Shown piece by piece: positions 35,775 through 43,959 of a stretch of 64,000 nt of DNA (positions are counted from its first letter, which is position 1; each line of letters starts with the position of its first letter). The position numbers and the translations under genes are program-made. Source of the stretch: CAYSTL01 sp964516805 (lineage in GTDB: Archaea; Thermoplasmatota; Thermoplasmata; Halarchaeoplasmatales; Halarchaeoplasmataceae); the NCBI GenBank assembly GCA_964516805.1, contig CAZEXI010000001.1:1-64000 (forward strand), written 5' to 3'. Under the pieces are notes generated by a model. That model was not told the DNA's origin, ran no database searches, and saw only the letters and a program-made list of their open reading frames with translations.

Positions 35775-36264
35775 GTTGTGAATGAAAACTTCTATTCCTG
35801 TTTCTACGGGTGATATATCTTATCATCCCCAATACAAAATTTGTTCTAGGCACTTTTTTCATATAATCTTTATACTTTCCACCAAACTTTTTGATCTCAT
35901 ATTTATCAGCAATGTAGATATCGATATAAACAAGTATAATAGTGAATATTCCAAGAATAGTAACTAATACAGTTTGAGAAATAAGTATTAAAGCAAGACT
36001 GAAAAGAAGTCCCGCAGTGTACTGTGGATGGCGGATTATTGCATATATACCAGTATCTACAAGCTTTGTGGTTTTGACATAACTATCACCTTTCTTCACT
36101 CCTCCACTTCTTTTCAATAAGATCATCGGAAGGATCGCAAATATTACAGAGATGAACCATAAACTCCATCCAGTCCAAAATATTACATCATTACCAGAAT
36201 CGTTTACGTAACTGAGTAATAAAACCAATATTATCTGAGCAATAAGTAATGGACTCCAGATCAA
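35764..36264 (-). CDS. Isoprenylcysteine carboxyl methyltransferase-like membrane protein, start uncertain
   Basis: The 166-residue frame from TTG at 36264 has four or five membrane segments and the ICMT/PEMT ending: TGIYAIIRHPQYTAGL, then KYEIKKFGGKYKDYMKKVPR. Such enzymes methylate lipids or small molecules at the membrane. The frame stays open for 18-19 more codons upstream, to ATC ATC GAT, and those codons (EGEFSWREWKSYALSL) look like a family N-terminus. AGGAGGGG stands 3 nt upstream of the first ATC, but no ATG, GTG or TTG does. The gene overlaps the cytidine deaminase frame at its 3' end. Confidence 0.72.
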   Translation of the reverse strand: MIWSPLLIAQIILVLLLSYVNDSGNDVIFWTGWSLWFISVIFAILPMILLKRSGGVKKGDSYVKTTKLVDTGIYAIIRHPQYTAGLLFSLALILISQTVLVTILGIFTIILVYIDIYIADKYEIKKFGGKYKDYMKKVPRTNFVLGMIRYITRRNRNRSFHSQHAK

Positions 36265-36391
36265 TGATAATGCATAGCTTTTCCATTCCCTCCAGGAAAA
36301 TTCTCCCTCTTTATCGATGATTAACCCCTCCTATTTATAATAGAATTTAAAATTACTTTGAGATATCCTTATCTTTAAAGCTCAAATCAGA

Positions 36392-37444
36392 TTATTGAAG
36401 ATTAAGATGAATAGCAAACTTACACTCATCATCTCCATTTGTAAGAGATTTCAATAATTCTATCTTGATCGGTTTTCCCGTGATACCTTCCCATATCTGA
36501 CGATACCATCCAGATCCACAGTAACAATAAGTAGATGGAACTTTATTTAATCTATCCCTGATCATTCCACAGTGACAATATGCTCTTTTTCTTTCTTCAT
36601 CATTCTCAGCGTTTTCATAACTTTCTTTATCGTAAGGATTTTTTCTACTGAATATCGTATTTCCTTCTCTGAGAGGTTTCTCATACCATCCTGTATCCTC
36701 ACTCATAGCTTCTAAAACTTCATCCATGTCATGATTTTTTAAATATATATATTTCAGATCTTCTATCCTCCGTTCAGAAAAATGATCTGCACAGCATGAT
36801 ACTATCTGATACCTCTGAAATTCATCTGTTCTCTCTTCTAATCTTTCCATGGTAGATACGACCCAGTCAAAACGTTCTTCCCATGTAGAATCAAAATTTA
36901 TGTTTTCACTTCCTTTCATTATAATATTCCTTTCTTCTTCTCCAAGTATCTCGTCAAGTCCTTCCTCTAATCTTTCATCCCAATTATGGACGAACAACTG
37001 TATCTCCATCACATTATCATCTGGATTATCTAGATTCTCCTTGAGAAGTATCTGTCTACTCTGAGGCATGGGTATCAATCCATGGTCTTTCATGTATTTT
37101 GATATTTTTTGGTAACTTCCTCTCACATCATCATAATCACCATAATGAGTGTAAGAAATCACATCAACATCTTCTAATTCATAAGTGTCTATTTCATCAG
37201 AATATACTTCCTCTAACACTGGATATCCAACCTCTACATCATATCCATTATCTACACCTGTTCCCCAATGGTATATGATAAAAGGTGGACCACAAATATA
37301 GTCACCAGCTTCCTCTTTTATCTTTTCAAGCATAGGATAGATCTCATTACGATCCAACATATCGAAACGTATCGTTGATAGTAATTCTTCTTCTAATTCT
37401 TTGTATTCAACTTCAGATCTATCTTTCATATTCATATCCCCCAT
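36392..37444 (-). CDS. GyrI-like effector-binding domain fused to a Cys-rich DUF6144-like domain
   Basis: Residues about 45-170 of this 350-residue protein resemble GyrI/AraC effector-binding domains (YICGPPFIIYHW, VEVGYPV, YTHYGDYDDVRGSYQKISKYMKDHG, LFVHNW). Residues about 210-350 form a second domain with the pattern CCADHF, then YCHCGMIRD, STYCYCGSGW and a final DDECKFAIHL. This resembles a cysteine-rich DUF6144/V4R-type ligand or metal-binding domain. There is no DNA-binding domain. The protein probably binds a small hydrophobic compound, but no substrate can be named. Confidence 0.72.
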   Translation of the reverse strand: MGDMNMKDRSEVEYKELEEELLSTIRFDMLDRNEIYPMLEKIKEEAGDYICGPPFIIYHWGTGVDNGYDVEVGYPVLEEVYSDEIDTYELEDVDVISYTHYGDYDDVRGSYQKISKYMKDHGLIPMPQSRQILLKENLDNPDDNVMEIQLFVHNWDERLEEGLDEILGEEERNIIMKGSENINFDSTWEERFDWVVSTMERLEERTDEFQRYQIVSCCADHFSERRIEDLKYIYLKNHDMDEVLEAMSEDTGWYEKPLREGNTIFSRKNPYDKESYENAENDEERKRAYCHCGMIRDRLNKVPSTYCYCGSGWYRQIWEGITGKPIKIELLKSLTNGDDECKFAIHLNLQ

Positions 37445-37509
37445 TTATTTAACTAAATAACTAGATGATTATTCGAGTATATACAGGTTTCTTAAAAATA
37501 GAAAAAAAT

Positions 37510-38184
37510 TTATTTTTGCCCAATGACAACAAGTCTCTCAGAATCTTTATCATATGGTTTACCATCATAGCCCCCATATGATACTACGGATTCAAAACCG
37601 ACGTCTTTTAACATGTTTTTCAGTTCTTTTGAGGTATACAACCAATGTGAAAATTCTACTTCCTCTATACCATCATCTTCAATCTTAATCATCCTGTTAT
37701 TTAACCAGGTCCAATCTCTTTCTACATTTCTTTCCATCAATACGAATCCATCTTCGGTTTCATGCCAATCTTTCTCTTTGAAAATCCTAGCTATTATCTC
37801 TTTACCCATGACATCGAGAACAAATTTTCCACCCGGTCTCAAAGATCCATAAACATTCTCAAGGACTTTCAAATTTTCTCTTTCATCCTCGAAAAATCCA
37901 AATGAAGTGAAAATGTTCAGAACTACGTCGAAACTTTCACCTCTTTTAAATTCTTTCATATCGTCCTGGACGAACTCGATATCTAGACCTTTTTCATCAG
38001 CTCTTTCTTTTGCATACTCGAGATAATGTTTTGTCAAATCTACTCCAGTTACATCAAATCCTCTTTCTGCCAATTCTATAGAATGTCTACCATATCCACA
38101 ACATAAGTCTAAAACATCCATATTTGGATCCAAATCTAACAATTCAATTATATCATCAATTTCCTTAGTACCTTCTTTTTGCAC
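37510..38184 (-). CDS. Class I methyltransferase, 5' part interrupted by an in-frame TGA
   Basis: From the GTG at 38184 the protein has 224 residues with motif I VLDLCCGYGRHSIELAERGF at about 20-39, GVDLTKHYLEYA, and LNIFTSFGFF near 87. In the same frame upstream lie ATG GGC GAT ... at 38239-38241, preceded at the right distance by GGAGGATCC, and 13 further codons (GDEEKQWYEKEEF) that match the usual start of this family. Codon 15 is TGA (38197-38199), where a Trp (TGG) would be expected. TGA is used as a stop by other genes here. So this is a point-mutated gene with a GTG restart, a readthrough case or a sequence error. Confidence 0.7.
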   Translation of the reverse strand: MQKEGTKEIDDIIELLDLDPNMDVLDLCCGYGRHSIELAERGFDVTGVDLTKHYLEYAKERADEKGLDIEFVQDDMKEFKRGESFDVVLNIFTSFGFFEDERENLKVLENVYGSLRPGGKFVLDVMGKEIIARIFKEKDWHETEDGFVLMERNVERDWTWLNNRMIKIEDDGIEEVEFSHWLYTSKELKNMLKDVGFESVVSYGGYDGKPYDKDSERLVVIGQK

Positions 38185-38321
38185 AGGATATTTTTTTCAA
38201 AATTCTTCTTTTTCGTACCACTGTTTTTCTTCATCGCCCATGTGGATCCTCCTTTTATTCAATATTTGTACCATTTATTAAACTTATGAAATATGAAAGA
38301 AGTGAATGAACCAATAAATTA

Positions 38322-38335
38322 GTTTCAACCGAAAC
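38322..38335. promoter_or_regulatory. MarR operator copy 1 (upstream of TATA)
   Basis: GTTTC-AACC-GAAAC, a perfect 5-bp inverted repeat just upstream of the TATA element TTATATAG. A second copy lies 30 bp downstream. The pair flanks the promoter of the MarR-MATE genes, so binding would block TBP/TFB and transcription start. Confidence 0.7.
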
Positions 38336-38337
38336 CA

Positions 38338-38346
38338 TTATATAGA
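38338..38346 (+). promoter_or_regulatory. TATA box of the MarR-MATE operon
   Basis: ATTATATAG lies about 27 nt upstream of the ATG at 38370, fitting a leaderless transcript, and is held between the two operator copies. Confidence 0.6.
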
Positions 38347-38351
38347 TTATA

Positions 38352-38365
38352 GTTTCATCCGAAAC
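38352..38365. promoter_or_regulatory. MarR operator copy 2 (between TATA and start)
   Basis: GTTTC-ATCC-GAAAC repeats the first operator with only the spacer changed (AACC to ATCC). It covers the likely start of transcription 5 nt before the ATG. Confidence 0.7.
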
Positions 38366-38369
38366 TAAT

Positions 38370-38798
38370 ATGGCTGAAGATATCTCAATTCACAAACTAC
38401 TTCATAAAGTTCACAAAAAAACATTGATGGAGTTCAAACAGAAATTAGAACCTTACGATTTTACTCGCGGTGAATTCCCTTTTCTTTTAGGTCTACTCAG
38501 AAAAGGTGATGGAGTCACACAGAAGAAAATCTGTGAAAATATACCTATATCAAAATCTACTACATCTAAGATGATAAATAATCTAATCGATAAGGGGTAT
38601 CTTAGAAAGGAAACAGATGAAGTAGATCGAAGAGCTACTAGGATCTATTTTACTGATAAGAAAGAAGAGATAGAAAATATAGTCAAAGAATTGGATAAAA
38701 AGGCCGAAGAGATGATGCTGAAAGACTTTGATGACGATGAAAAAGACCAGTTGAAAAGATATCTCATACGAATACTAGATAATATCGAGGAAGAATAG
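38370..38798 (+). CDS. MarR-family transcriptional regulator
   Basis: The 142-residue protein has a winged-helix MarR fold. The recognition region TQKKICENIPISKSTTSKMINNLIDKGYLRKETDEVDRRATRIYFT runs from about residue 50 to 95, with the wing DEVDRRATRI. The start (EDISIHKLLHKVHKKTLMEFKQKL) and end are dimerisation helices. It very likely represses its own promoter through the two GTTTC-N4-GAAAC sites around the TATA box and so controls the MATE exporter gene that starts 2 nt downstream. An inducing drug or metabolite is to be expected but cannot be named. Confidence 0.92.
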   Translation: MAEDISIHKLLHKVHKKTLMEFKQKLEPYDFTRGEFPFLLGLLRKGDGVTQKKICENIPISKSTTSKMINNLIDKGYLRKETDEVDRRATRIYFTDKKEEIENIVKELDKKAEEMMLKDFDDDEKDQLKRYLIRILDNIEEE

Positions 38799-38800
38799 TT

Positions 38801-40207
38801 ATGAAAGGAGAAACGACTGAAGGTGTGAAGAAACTACTGGGTGATCCAAAGAAAGCCATTCTATCGATCTCACTTCCTATGATGGTGGCGATGTTTGTTA
38901 ATTCTATCTACAATATCGTTGACGGTTTTTGGGTCGCAGGATTGGGTGCTGATGCTTTGGCTGCTGTTGGACTGTTCTTCCCATTCTTCATGATCGTTGT
39001 AGCTCTAGGTGCTGGTATCGGTGTAGGTGGGAGTTCTGCGATATCAAGAAGGATCGGAGCTGAAGATAAAGAAGGAGCCGATAATACAGCAGACCACACC
39101 ATAATTATAGGTGTAATATTGTCACTGCTTATCAGTATTCCATTACTGCTTTTCTTAAATGACATATTCTCAGCGATGACAGGAAATACTAACGTGGTGA
39201 ATCTTGCTACTGATTATGGATCTATACTCTTTGGAGGGGCGTTTATACTGATATTTTACAACATGGCAAACGCCATATTGAGAGGTGAAGGAGATACGAA
39301 GAGAGCAATGTATGCTATAATATTTGGATCAGTGATGAACGCATCCCTAGACCCCGTTCTGATCTATACTTTAGACCTGGGTGTAGCAGGAGCTGCATGG
39401 TCGACGGTTATTTCCATGTCAGCTACTTCTTTGATATTCATATATTGGCTGTTCTATAAGAAAGACACTTTTGTAGATTTTAATCTGAAAAGATTCAAGC
39501 CAGATAAAGGGATAATAAAAGAAATATTAGAGGTCGGTATCCCTTCATCTCTAGCTCAGCTTTCTATGTCTATCTCTATCGTTGTTCTTAACGTGATAGT
39601 GATAGCAGCAGCAGGTAGTGATGGAGTTGCTGTATTCACTTCAGGATGGAGGATAATCAACCTAGGTATCATTCCTTTGATAGGTATGTCTATGGGTGTA
39701 ACTGCTGTCACTGGAGCAGCTTTCGGTGCAAGAGATAAAGATAAACTCAAAACATCTTATCTCTATGCTATTAAAATAGGTATTTTGATAGAAGTTGTTG
39801 CTGCTGTGCTGGTTGTTATATTCGCTCCACAAGTTGCGTACATATTTACGTATTCACCTGATGCCGCTAGGATCTATGACGATCTTGTTGTATTTTTAAG
39901 GATCACTTCAGCGATGTTCATAGTTGTACCATTAGGTATGATCACTTCATCCATGTTCAGAGGTGTGAAGAAAGGAGTGAGGTCTCTGATCGTAACGATC
40001 ATGAGGACAGTATTTTTCCAGGTTCCATTCGTCTTCTTACTCGGTTTGGTTTTAGATTACGGTTTGATTGGAATATGGACAGGTATAGTATTAGGAAACT
40101 TAACTGCTTCAGTCATCACGTTCACATGGGGTAAGATGACTATCGAGAATCTGTTTGAGGAGGAAGAAAAGAAAGTTTCTAAGGAAAAAGCGGCTCTACA
40201 GAGCTGA
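38801..40207 (+). CDS. MATE-family multidrug efflux protein
   Basis: The 468-residue protein has twelve membrane segments in two halves with the MATE pattern: LSISLPMMVAMFVNSIYNIVDGFWVAGLGADALAAVG is split over the first two helices (residues 20-58), and the second half starts near EILEVGIPSSLAQL (about 240). It exports cationic compounds in exchange for Na+ or H+. It is preceded by a MarR gene 2 nt upstream in one operon, a common arrangement for drug export. The last 20 residues are a charged cytoplasmic tail. The length is normal. Confidence 0.93.
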   Translation: MKGETTEGVKKLLGDPKKAILSISLPMMVAMFVNSIYNIVDGFWVAGLGADALAAVGLFFPFFMIVVALGAGIGVGGSSAISRRIGAEDKEGADNTADHTIIIGVILSLLISIPLLLFLNDIFSAMTGNTNVVNLATDYGSILFGGAFILIFYNMANAILRGEGDTKRAMYAIIFGSVMNASLDPVLIYTLDLGVAGAAWSTVISMSATSLIFIYWLFYKKDTFVDFNLKRFKPDKGIIKEILEVGIPSSLAQLSMSISIVVLNVIVIAAAGSDGVAVFTSGWRIINLGIIPLIGMSMGVTAVTGAAFGARDKDKLKTSYLYAIKIGILIEVVAAVLVVIFAPQVAYIFTYSPDAARIYDDLVVFLRITSAMFIVVPLGMITSSMFRGVKKGVRSLIVTIMRTVFFQVPFVFLLGLVLDYGLIGIWTGIVLGNLTASVITFTWGKMTIENLFEEEEKKVSKEKAALQS

Positions 40208-40279
40208 AGTCAGTGAGAGAATATTTTGTTAAAAACTAAAATATATCCTTCCTCTTACCTATAAAAGGAGATTTATCAG

Positions 40280-40972
40280 ATGGATGATAGAGTATTTGGC
40301 GGTAATTTTAACCCAAAAAAATTAGACCTTCTCCTTGCAGTTGTAACGGTATTCTTGATGCCGCTGATCTGTTCGTATTTTTATCGATTGACAGGTGCTT
40401 TGATACCTCTGATCATCTATTATCTGATATTTTGTGTTGGTATCGTTAAATGGAGAAAAGGAACTCTAGATTACAGGTTACCAGATAATTTTTGGAATTA
40501 TATTTTCCTATCATTGCTAGCCATCGAAGGAGCGAGATTGATCATTGGTTACAGGATCTATGAACCTATCGAAAATTATCACTTAATTGGATTCCTACTT
40601 ACTCTGTTTATCTGGGCTCCAGTAAATGCATTCATGGAACAACTATCATGGCTGTATGTTTTTGATTCATGGGCCAATTACTTCGATGATGGCATGAAGA
40701 AATATCTATCTCAAATTACCGGATTTATTCTATACGTAATTTTAATAGGTCTTATCCACGCATTATTTTGGGGTGAATTTCTATTTGAATCGGAGAGTAT
40801 CTATCCGCTTTCTCAGATCTATTTCGCAGGTCAGATGATAATAGCAGTTGGATACATATTTCTGTACAGGAAAACGGAGAGTATGCTGCAGGTAGCTATC
40901 ATACATCTCATTGTGGATATCTCTGCTGTTCTATTCACTAGATATTCTATATTGCCTTATCTTTTGAGTTGA
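40280..40972 (+). CDS. CPBP-type intramembrane protease-like protein
   Basis: The 230-residue protein has about seven membrane segments. Motifs placed as in CPBP (CAAX-protease and bacteriocin-processing) proteins are FMEQLSWLYVF near 116-126 (a variant of the EExxxR motif in which the second Glu is Gln), GLIHALFWG near 158-166 and AIIHLIVDISAV near 206-217. The changed first motif may mean weak or lost activity. AAAGGAG at 40264-40270 precedes the ATG. It may be transcribed with MarR-MATE or separately; the 72-bp gap leaves this open. Confidence 0.65.
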   Translation: MDDRVFGGNFNPKKLDLLLAVVTVFLMPLICSYFYRLTGALIPLIIYYLIFCVGIVKWRKGTLDYRLPDNFWNYIFLSLLAIEGARLIIGYRIYEPIENYHLIGFLLTLFIWAPVNAFMEQLSWLYVFDSWANYFDDGMKKYLSQITGFILYVILIGLIHALFWGEFLFESESIYPLSQIYFAGQMIIAVGYIFLYRKTESMLQVAIIHLIVDISAVLFTRYSILPYLLS

Positions 40973-40996
40973 AACCCGTAAAAGATAAAAATATGC

Positions 40997-41419
40997 CTAA
41001 GGCATCATAGTATATCCCAGTTTATTGAAATCACCATCAAAGGAAAATATGTGTTTTATACCATAATCATCCATGTACTGTACTGAAGTCCAGTCTACGA
41101 AGGATAGTTTGTTTTCTTTCTTCTTTATCCCATTCCAAATCTCTTTGAATTCTATTGATCTAAAAGGATGGATTATCACATTGGAATTTAAGATCTTATC
41201 GACGATATCAACAGCAGCATTATAGTTGTAATTATAGCGAAGAAAAGTATAAGTCTCCTGTAACATCATCTCAGAGGTATGTATCGATCCAAAATTGTAT
41301 TCATCATTTTTGTTCTTTTCAACAAAAGATCTGGCTGATTTATGATGAGTGTCTCTCTTCTCATTTAAAGCAATCCACGCACTCGTGTCAACAAAAATAG
41401 ATGGATAACTTTCTGACAT
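40997..41419 (-). CDS. vapC: PIN-domain toxin of a VapBC pair
   Basis: The 140-residue protein is a PIN-domain ribonuclease. The acidic site includes D11 of FVDTSAWIAL, the Glu of SEMMLQETYTF near 70, D in LSFVDWTSVQYM near 108 and D in HIFSFDGDFNKLGY near 126. VapC toxins cut RNA, often tRNA, when their antitoxin is lost. The gene begins right after the antitoxin gene stop (41420), as in most VapBC pairs. The operator lies upstream of the antitoxin gene. Confidence 0.9.
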   Translation of the reverse strand: MSESYPSIFVDTSAWIALNEKRDTHHKSARSFVEKNKNDEYNFGSIHTSEMMLQETYTFLRYNYNYNAAVDIVDKILNSNVIIHPFRSIEFKEIWNGIKKKENKLSFVDWTSVQYMDDYGIKHIFSFDGDFNKLGYTMMP

Positions 41420-41650
41420 CTATTCACCATAAAGAACTTCGTCTATTTTAGCTTCTTTCTCTTTGGGTTCATCATCTCTGGGTTTTGATCCAAAACATGG
41501 TGAATCCCAATCAGCTTTTTTCTTTTGGACCTCTTTTTCAAGTAATTCTCTTAACAAAGATGAGACTGTTTTACCTTTTTCTTCAGCAATACTTTTAATT
41601 TCTTCGATATCTTCCTCTGGAACTTTAGTACTCAGCACCTTATCCGACAT
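41420..41650 (-). CDS. vapB: VapB-type ribbon-helix-helix antitoxin
   Basis: The 76-residue protein starts MSDKVLSTKVPEEDIEEIKSIAEEKGKTVSSLLRELL, a ribbon-helix-helix DNA-binding domain, and has a charged unstructured C-terminus that would bind the toxin. A longer frame from 41698 would run through the palindromic operator and so is unlikely to be used. The ATG follows directly after the 20-bp palindrome at 41651-41670, and a TATA-like ATATAAATAAT lies about 25 nt upstream, so the mRNA is probably leaderless. Confidence 0.88.
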   Translation of the reverse strand: MSDKVLSTKVPEEDIEEIKSIAEEKGKTVSSLLRELLEKEVQKKKADWDSPCFGSKPRDDEPKEKEAKIDEVLYGE

Positions 41651-41670
41651 AAGTATACCTAGGTATACTT
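41651..41670. promoter_or_regulatory. Perfect 20-bp palindromic operator of vapBC
   Basis: AAGTATACCTAGGTATACTT is a perfect palindrome between the TATA box (about 41671-41683, minus strand) and the vapB ATG. It fits a site for VapBC autorepression. Confidence 0.75.
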
Positions 41671-41766
41671 TATTATTTATATCTTTTCTTTTGCACAATC
41701 TATAGGGATATTTACCATCATTTAAATATTGACCATCATAAATATCAATAGGTTTTTTATACTAGT

Positions 41767-43476
41767 ATGACAGATTATTTCCAAGGATTGTTCTTCATGA
41801 CTGCTAATTTATTACAAAATAAGGTTTTAACACTTTTTATTGCCATCGTATTAATATCTGGTGTGCTTAGTATTGGAATATATACATCATTAAACAACAA
41901 TGGCAGTGAAATTGAGGATATTAAAAAACCAATAATAAATGATAACACAAATAACATTCCTATCACTGGTGATTCCTTCAAAATTTCTGCTGATGTATCT
42001 GATAACAAAGTTGTAGATTCAGTTTATTTAAATTATAATATAACAACGAATGATAAAAATATCATAAATTTTAATAAAAGTATGGATCAATATGATTCTT
42101 ACTTTTACAATGTGGATATTGTTGTTGATGCAGTTAAGTTAAATTATACAATTTTAGCAAAAGATAATTCTAATAATTGGAACAGTACTTCAAACCATAT
42201 AGAAGTTAAGGATGATATCAATCCAAATATTGATGATATGTCAGCTAAAAAACCAACAGCAGGAAAATCATTCAAGGTAACAGCCGATGTGACTGATAAT
42301 ATTGAAGTAGAATCTGTATCTTTAGAGTACACTTTGATTTCTAATAATTACAGTCAAACTCATAAAAGAAAGATGTCCTTGGACAGTTTCTACTGGCATA
42401 ATATAACTTTATGGAAAAATACAACAGGATTAGATTATACTATTTTCGGAAAAGATACATCTGATAATAAAAACAGCTTTTTATCATATTTTGAGGTGAA
42501 GAAACCTGACTATATGTTCGGGTGGTCTGTTGGAGACCAAGAAGATGGTTACGGAACCATTGTACATACCGATGATGGAGGAACAGACTGGGATAGACAA
42601 GGGGATCCATCCACAATTCCCGATGCTTCATTATCACAAGTGAGGGCTTTGAATAGATCGACTGCATGGATCGTAGGTGGAAAATCAGACGGATACGGTA
42701 CTGTACTAAAAACCACTGACAGTGGTAAGACTTGGGATAGGATAGCAGATGATCTGATCCCAAACTCCGATATCGAGGGAGTGAGTATAATAGATAAAGA
42801 TACCGTTTGGATAGCTGGACAGAACAACACTCTATTATTCACACATGATGGTGGGGGTTCTTGGGAAGATAAATCTGACTCTTCATACGATTCATACACA
42901 CTAAGTGATATTGTCGCTGTTGATGAAAACAACATTTGGATATGTGGTGGCAGTGTTGATAACCATGGACTGATATTACATTCGACTGATGGGGGAGAAT
43001 CCTGGACTCGAGAAGCCGAAGATTTACTAAGAAATCATTCCTTGATATCTTTGAGTGTTGTGAATGAATCACAAGCATGGGCTATTGGAGGGGGTTCTAC
43101 AGTGATTAAAACAACTGATGGTGGAAATACTTGGAATAAGGTGGGAAAAGACGTTTTCCCAAGTCTTATAGATGGTAATGGTATTTGTGCCCTGGACAAT
43201 GATATTGTATGGGTAGTTTTAGATTACGGTAATATTTACATAACTAACAATAATGGAGAGAACTGGACTCAACAGAAATCAAACGCAAGTGGATATTATC
43301 TATTGAGGATCACAGCGATAAATGAAACAACCGCATGGGTCACTGGTTCTGCACAGTTTCCACCGGTCGATGGAGTTCTACTCCATACTACAGATGGTGG
43401 TAAAACATGGGAAAGAGTCGATTATGGTCTAAACAGTGGATTATGGGATATTTACTTTGTAGATGCCTACCATTAG
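41767..43476 (+). CDS. Exported Ycf48/BNR-type beta-propeller protein with Ig-like domains
   Basis: The 569-residue protein has an N-terminal hydrophobic segment (about 18-40) that would anchor or export it. Two short Ig-like domains follow (about 55-135 and 140-235; ITGDSFKISADVSDNKVVDSVYLNYN and PTAGKSFKVTADVTDN starts). Then come about six Ycf48/BNR-like propeller repeats with the pattern T-DGG-TW (HTDDGGTDWDRQ, TTDSGKTWDRI, THDGGGSWED, STDGGESWTRE, TTDGGNTWNKV, TTDGGKTWERV). Ycf48 helps photosystem assembly in phototrophs; in archaea these propellers are probably surface-binding modules. M11 (41797) could also be the start. It is divergent from vapB. Confidence 0.82.
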   Translation: MTDYFQGLFFMTANLLQNKVLTLFIAIVLISGVLSIGIYTSLNNNGSEIEDIKKPIINDNTNNIPITGDSFKISADVSDNKVVDSVYLNYNITTNDKNIINFNKSMDQYDSYFYNVDIVVDAVKLNYTILAKDNSNNWNSTSNHIEVKDDINPNIDDMSAKKPTAGKSFKVTADVTDNIEVESVSLEYTLISNNYSQTHKRKMSLDSFYWHNITLWKNTTGLDYTIFGKDTSDNKNSFLSYFEVKKPDYMFGWSVGDQEDGYGTIVHTDDGGTDWDRQGDPSTIPDASLSQVRALNRSTAWIVGGKSDGYGTVLKTTDSGKTWDRIADDLIPNSDIEGVSIIDKDTVWIAGQNNTLLFTHDGGGSWEDKSDSSYDSYTLSDIVAVDENNIWICGGSVDNHGLILHSTDGGESWTREAEDLLRNHSLISLSVVNESQAWAIGGGSTVIKTTDGGNTWNKVGKDVFPSLIDGNGICALDNDIVWVVLDYGNIYITNNNGENWTQQKSNASGYYLLRITAINETTAWVTGSAQFPPVDGVLLHTTDGGKTWERVDYGLNSGLWDIYFVDAYH

Positions 43477-43546
43477 AGAAACTTATAGGTATACCTCTCA
43501 ATCGAAAATATAATAGTACACTAACCCAATGAGCTAACTGGATAGG

Positions 43547-43918
43547 ATGACAACTGATATTTTGATCAAAGTCGAGGATGTAGAATTAAAAGGAGAACTA
43601 ACTGATACATCCTGTGCTAGATCGATCGCTGAGAAACTACCTATCGAAACTGAATTCCAAGTATGGGGAGATGAATTCTATTTTCCAGTAGGAGTGGACA
43701 TGTACCTGGATGATACATCTAAAGCAGAAGTATCAGTAGGAACGATAGGATACTGGCCTCCAGGGCAAGCAATGGCAATCTTCTTTGGTCCTACACCTGC
43801 TTCCGAAAGTGAAGTACCAGTAGCTGCTAGTGAAGTCAATATTATAGGGAAAGTCGAAGATGCAAAAAAATTAAAGAATTTCAAAGATGGTGACAAAATA
43901 AGCGTAGAAACTCAATAA
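43547..43918 (+). CDS. Cyclophilin-like domain protein (TM1367/DUF3830-like)
   Basis: The 123-residue protein matches the cyclophilin-like (PF04126-type) family: it starts TDILIKVEDVELKGEL, has TAIAEKLPIETEFQVWGDEFYFPVGV-like sequence, then VSVGTIGYWPPGQAMAIFFGPTPAS. The family has a cyclophilin barrel but no proven peptidyl-prolyl isomerase activity. The gene is a single unit between the Ycf48-like gene and nadE, with 41 nt to the latter. Confidence 0.85.
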   Translation: MTTDILIKVEDVELKGELTDTSCARSIAEKLPIETEFQVWGDEFYFPVGVDMYLDDTSKAEVSVGTIGYWPPGQAMAIFFGPTPASESEVPVAASEVNIIGKVEDAKKLKNFKDGDKISVETQ

Positions 43919-43959
43919 GTGACCATAAAAATAATAACTCTATCCATTTATCTGCTAAC

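Noticed and set aside
38197..38199. TGA as a sense (Trp) codon genome-wide
   Set aside because: Other genes here end properly at TGA (for example 978-980, 2284-2286, 50644-50646), so a global reassignment is excluded; only a local event remains.
42440..43078. Overlapping antisense frames within the Ycf48-like gene
   Set aside because: Shadow frames of a gene with clear T-DGG-TW repeats.
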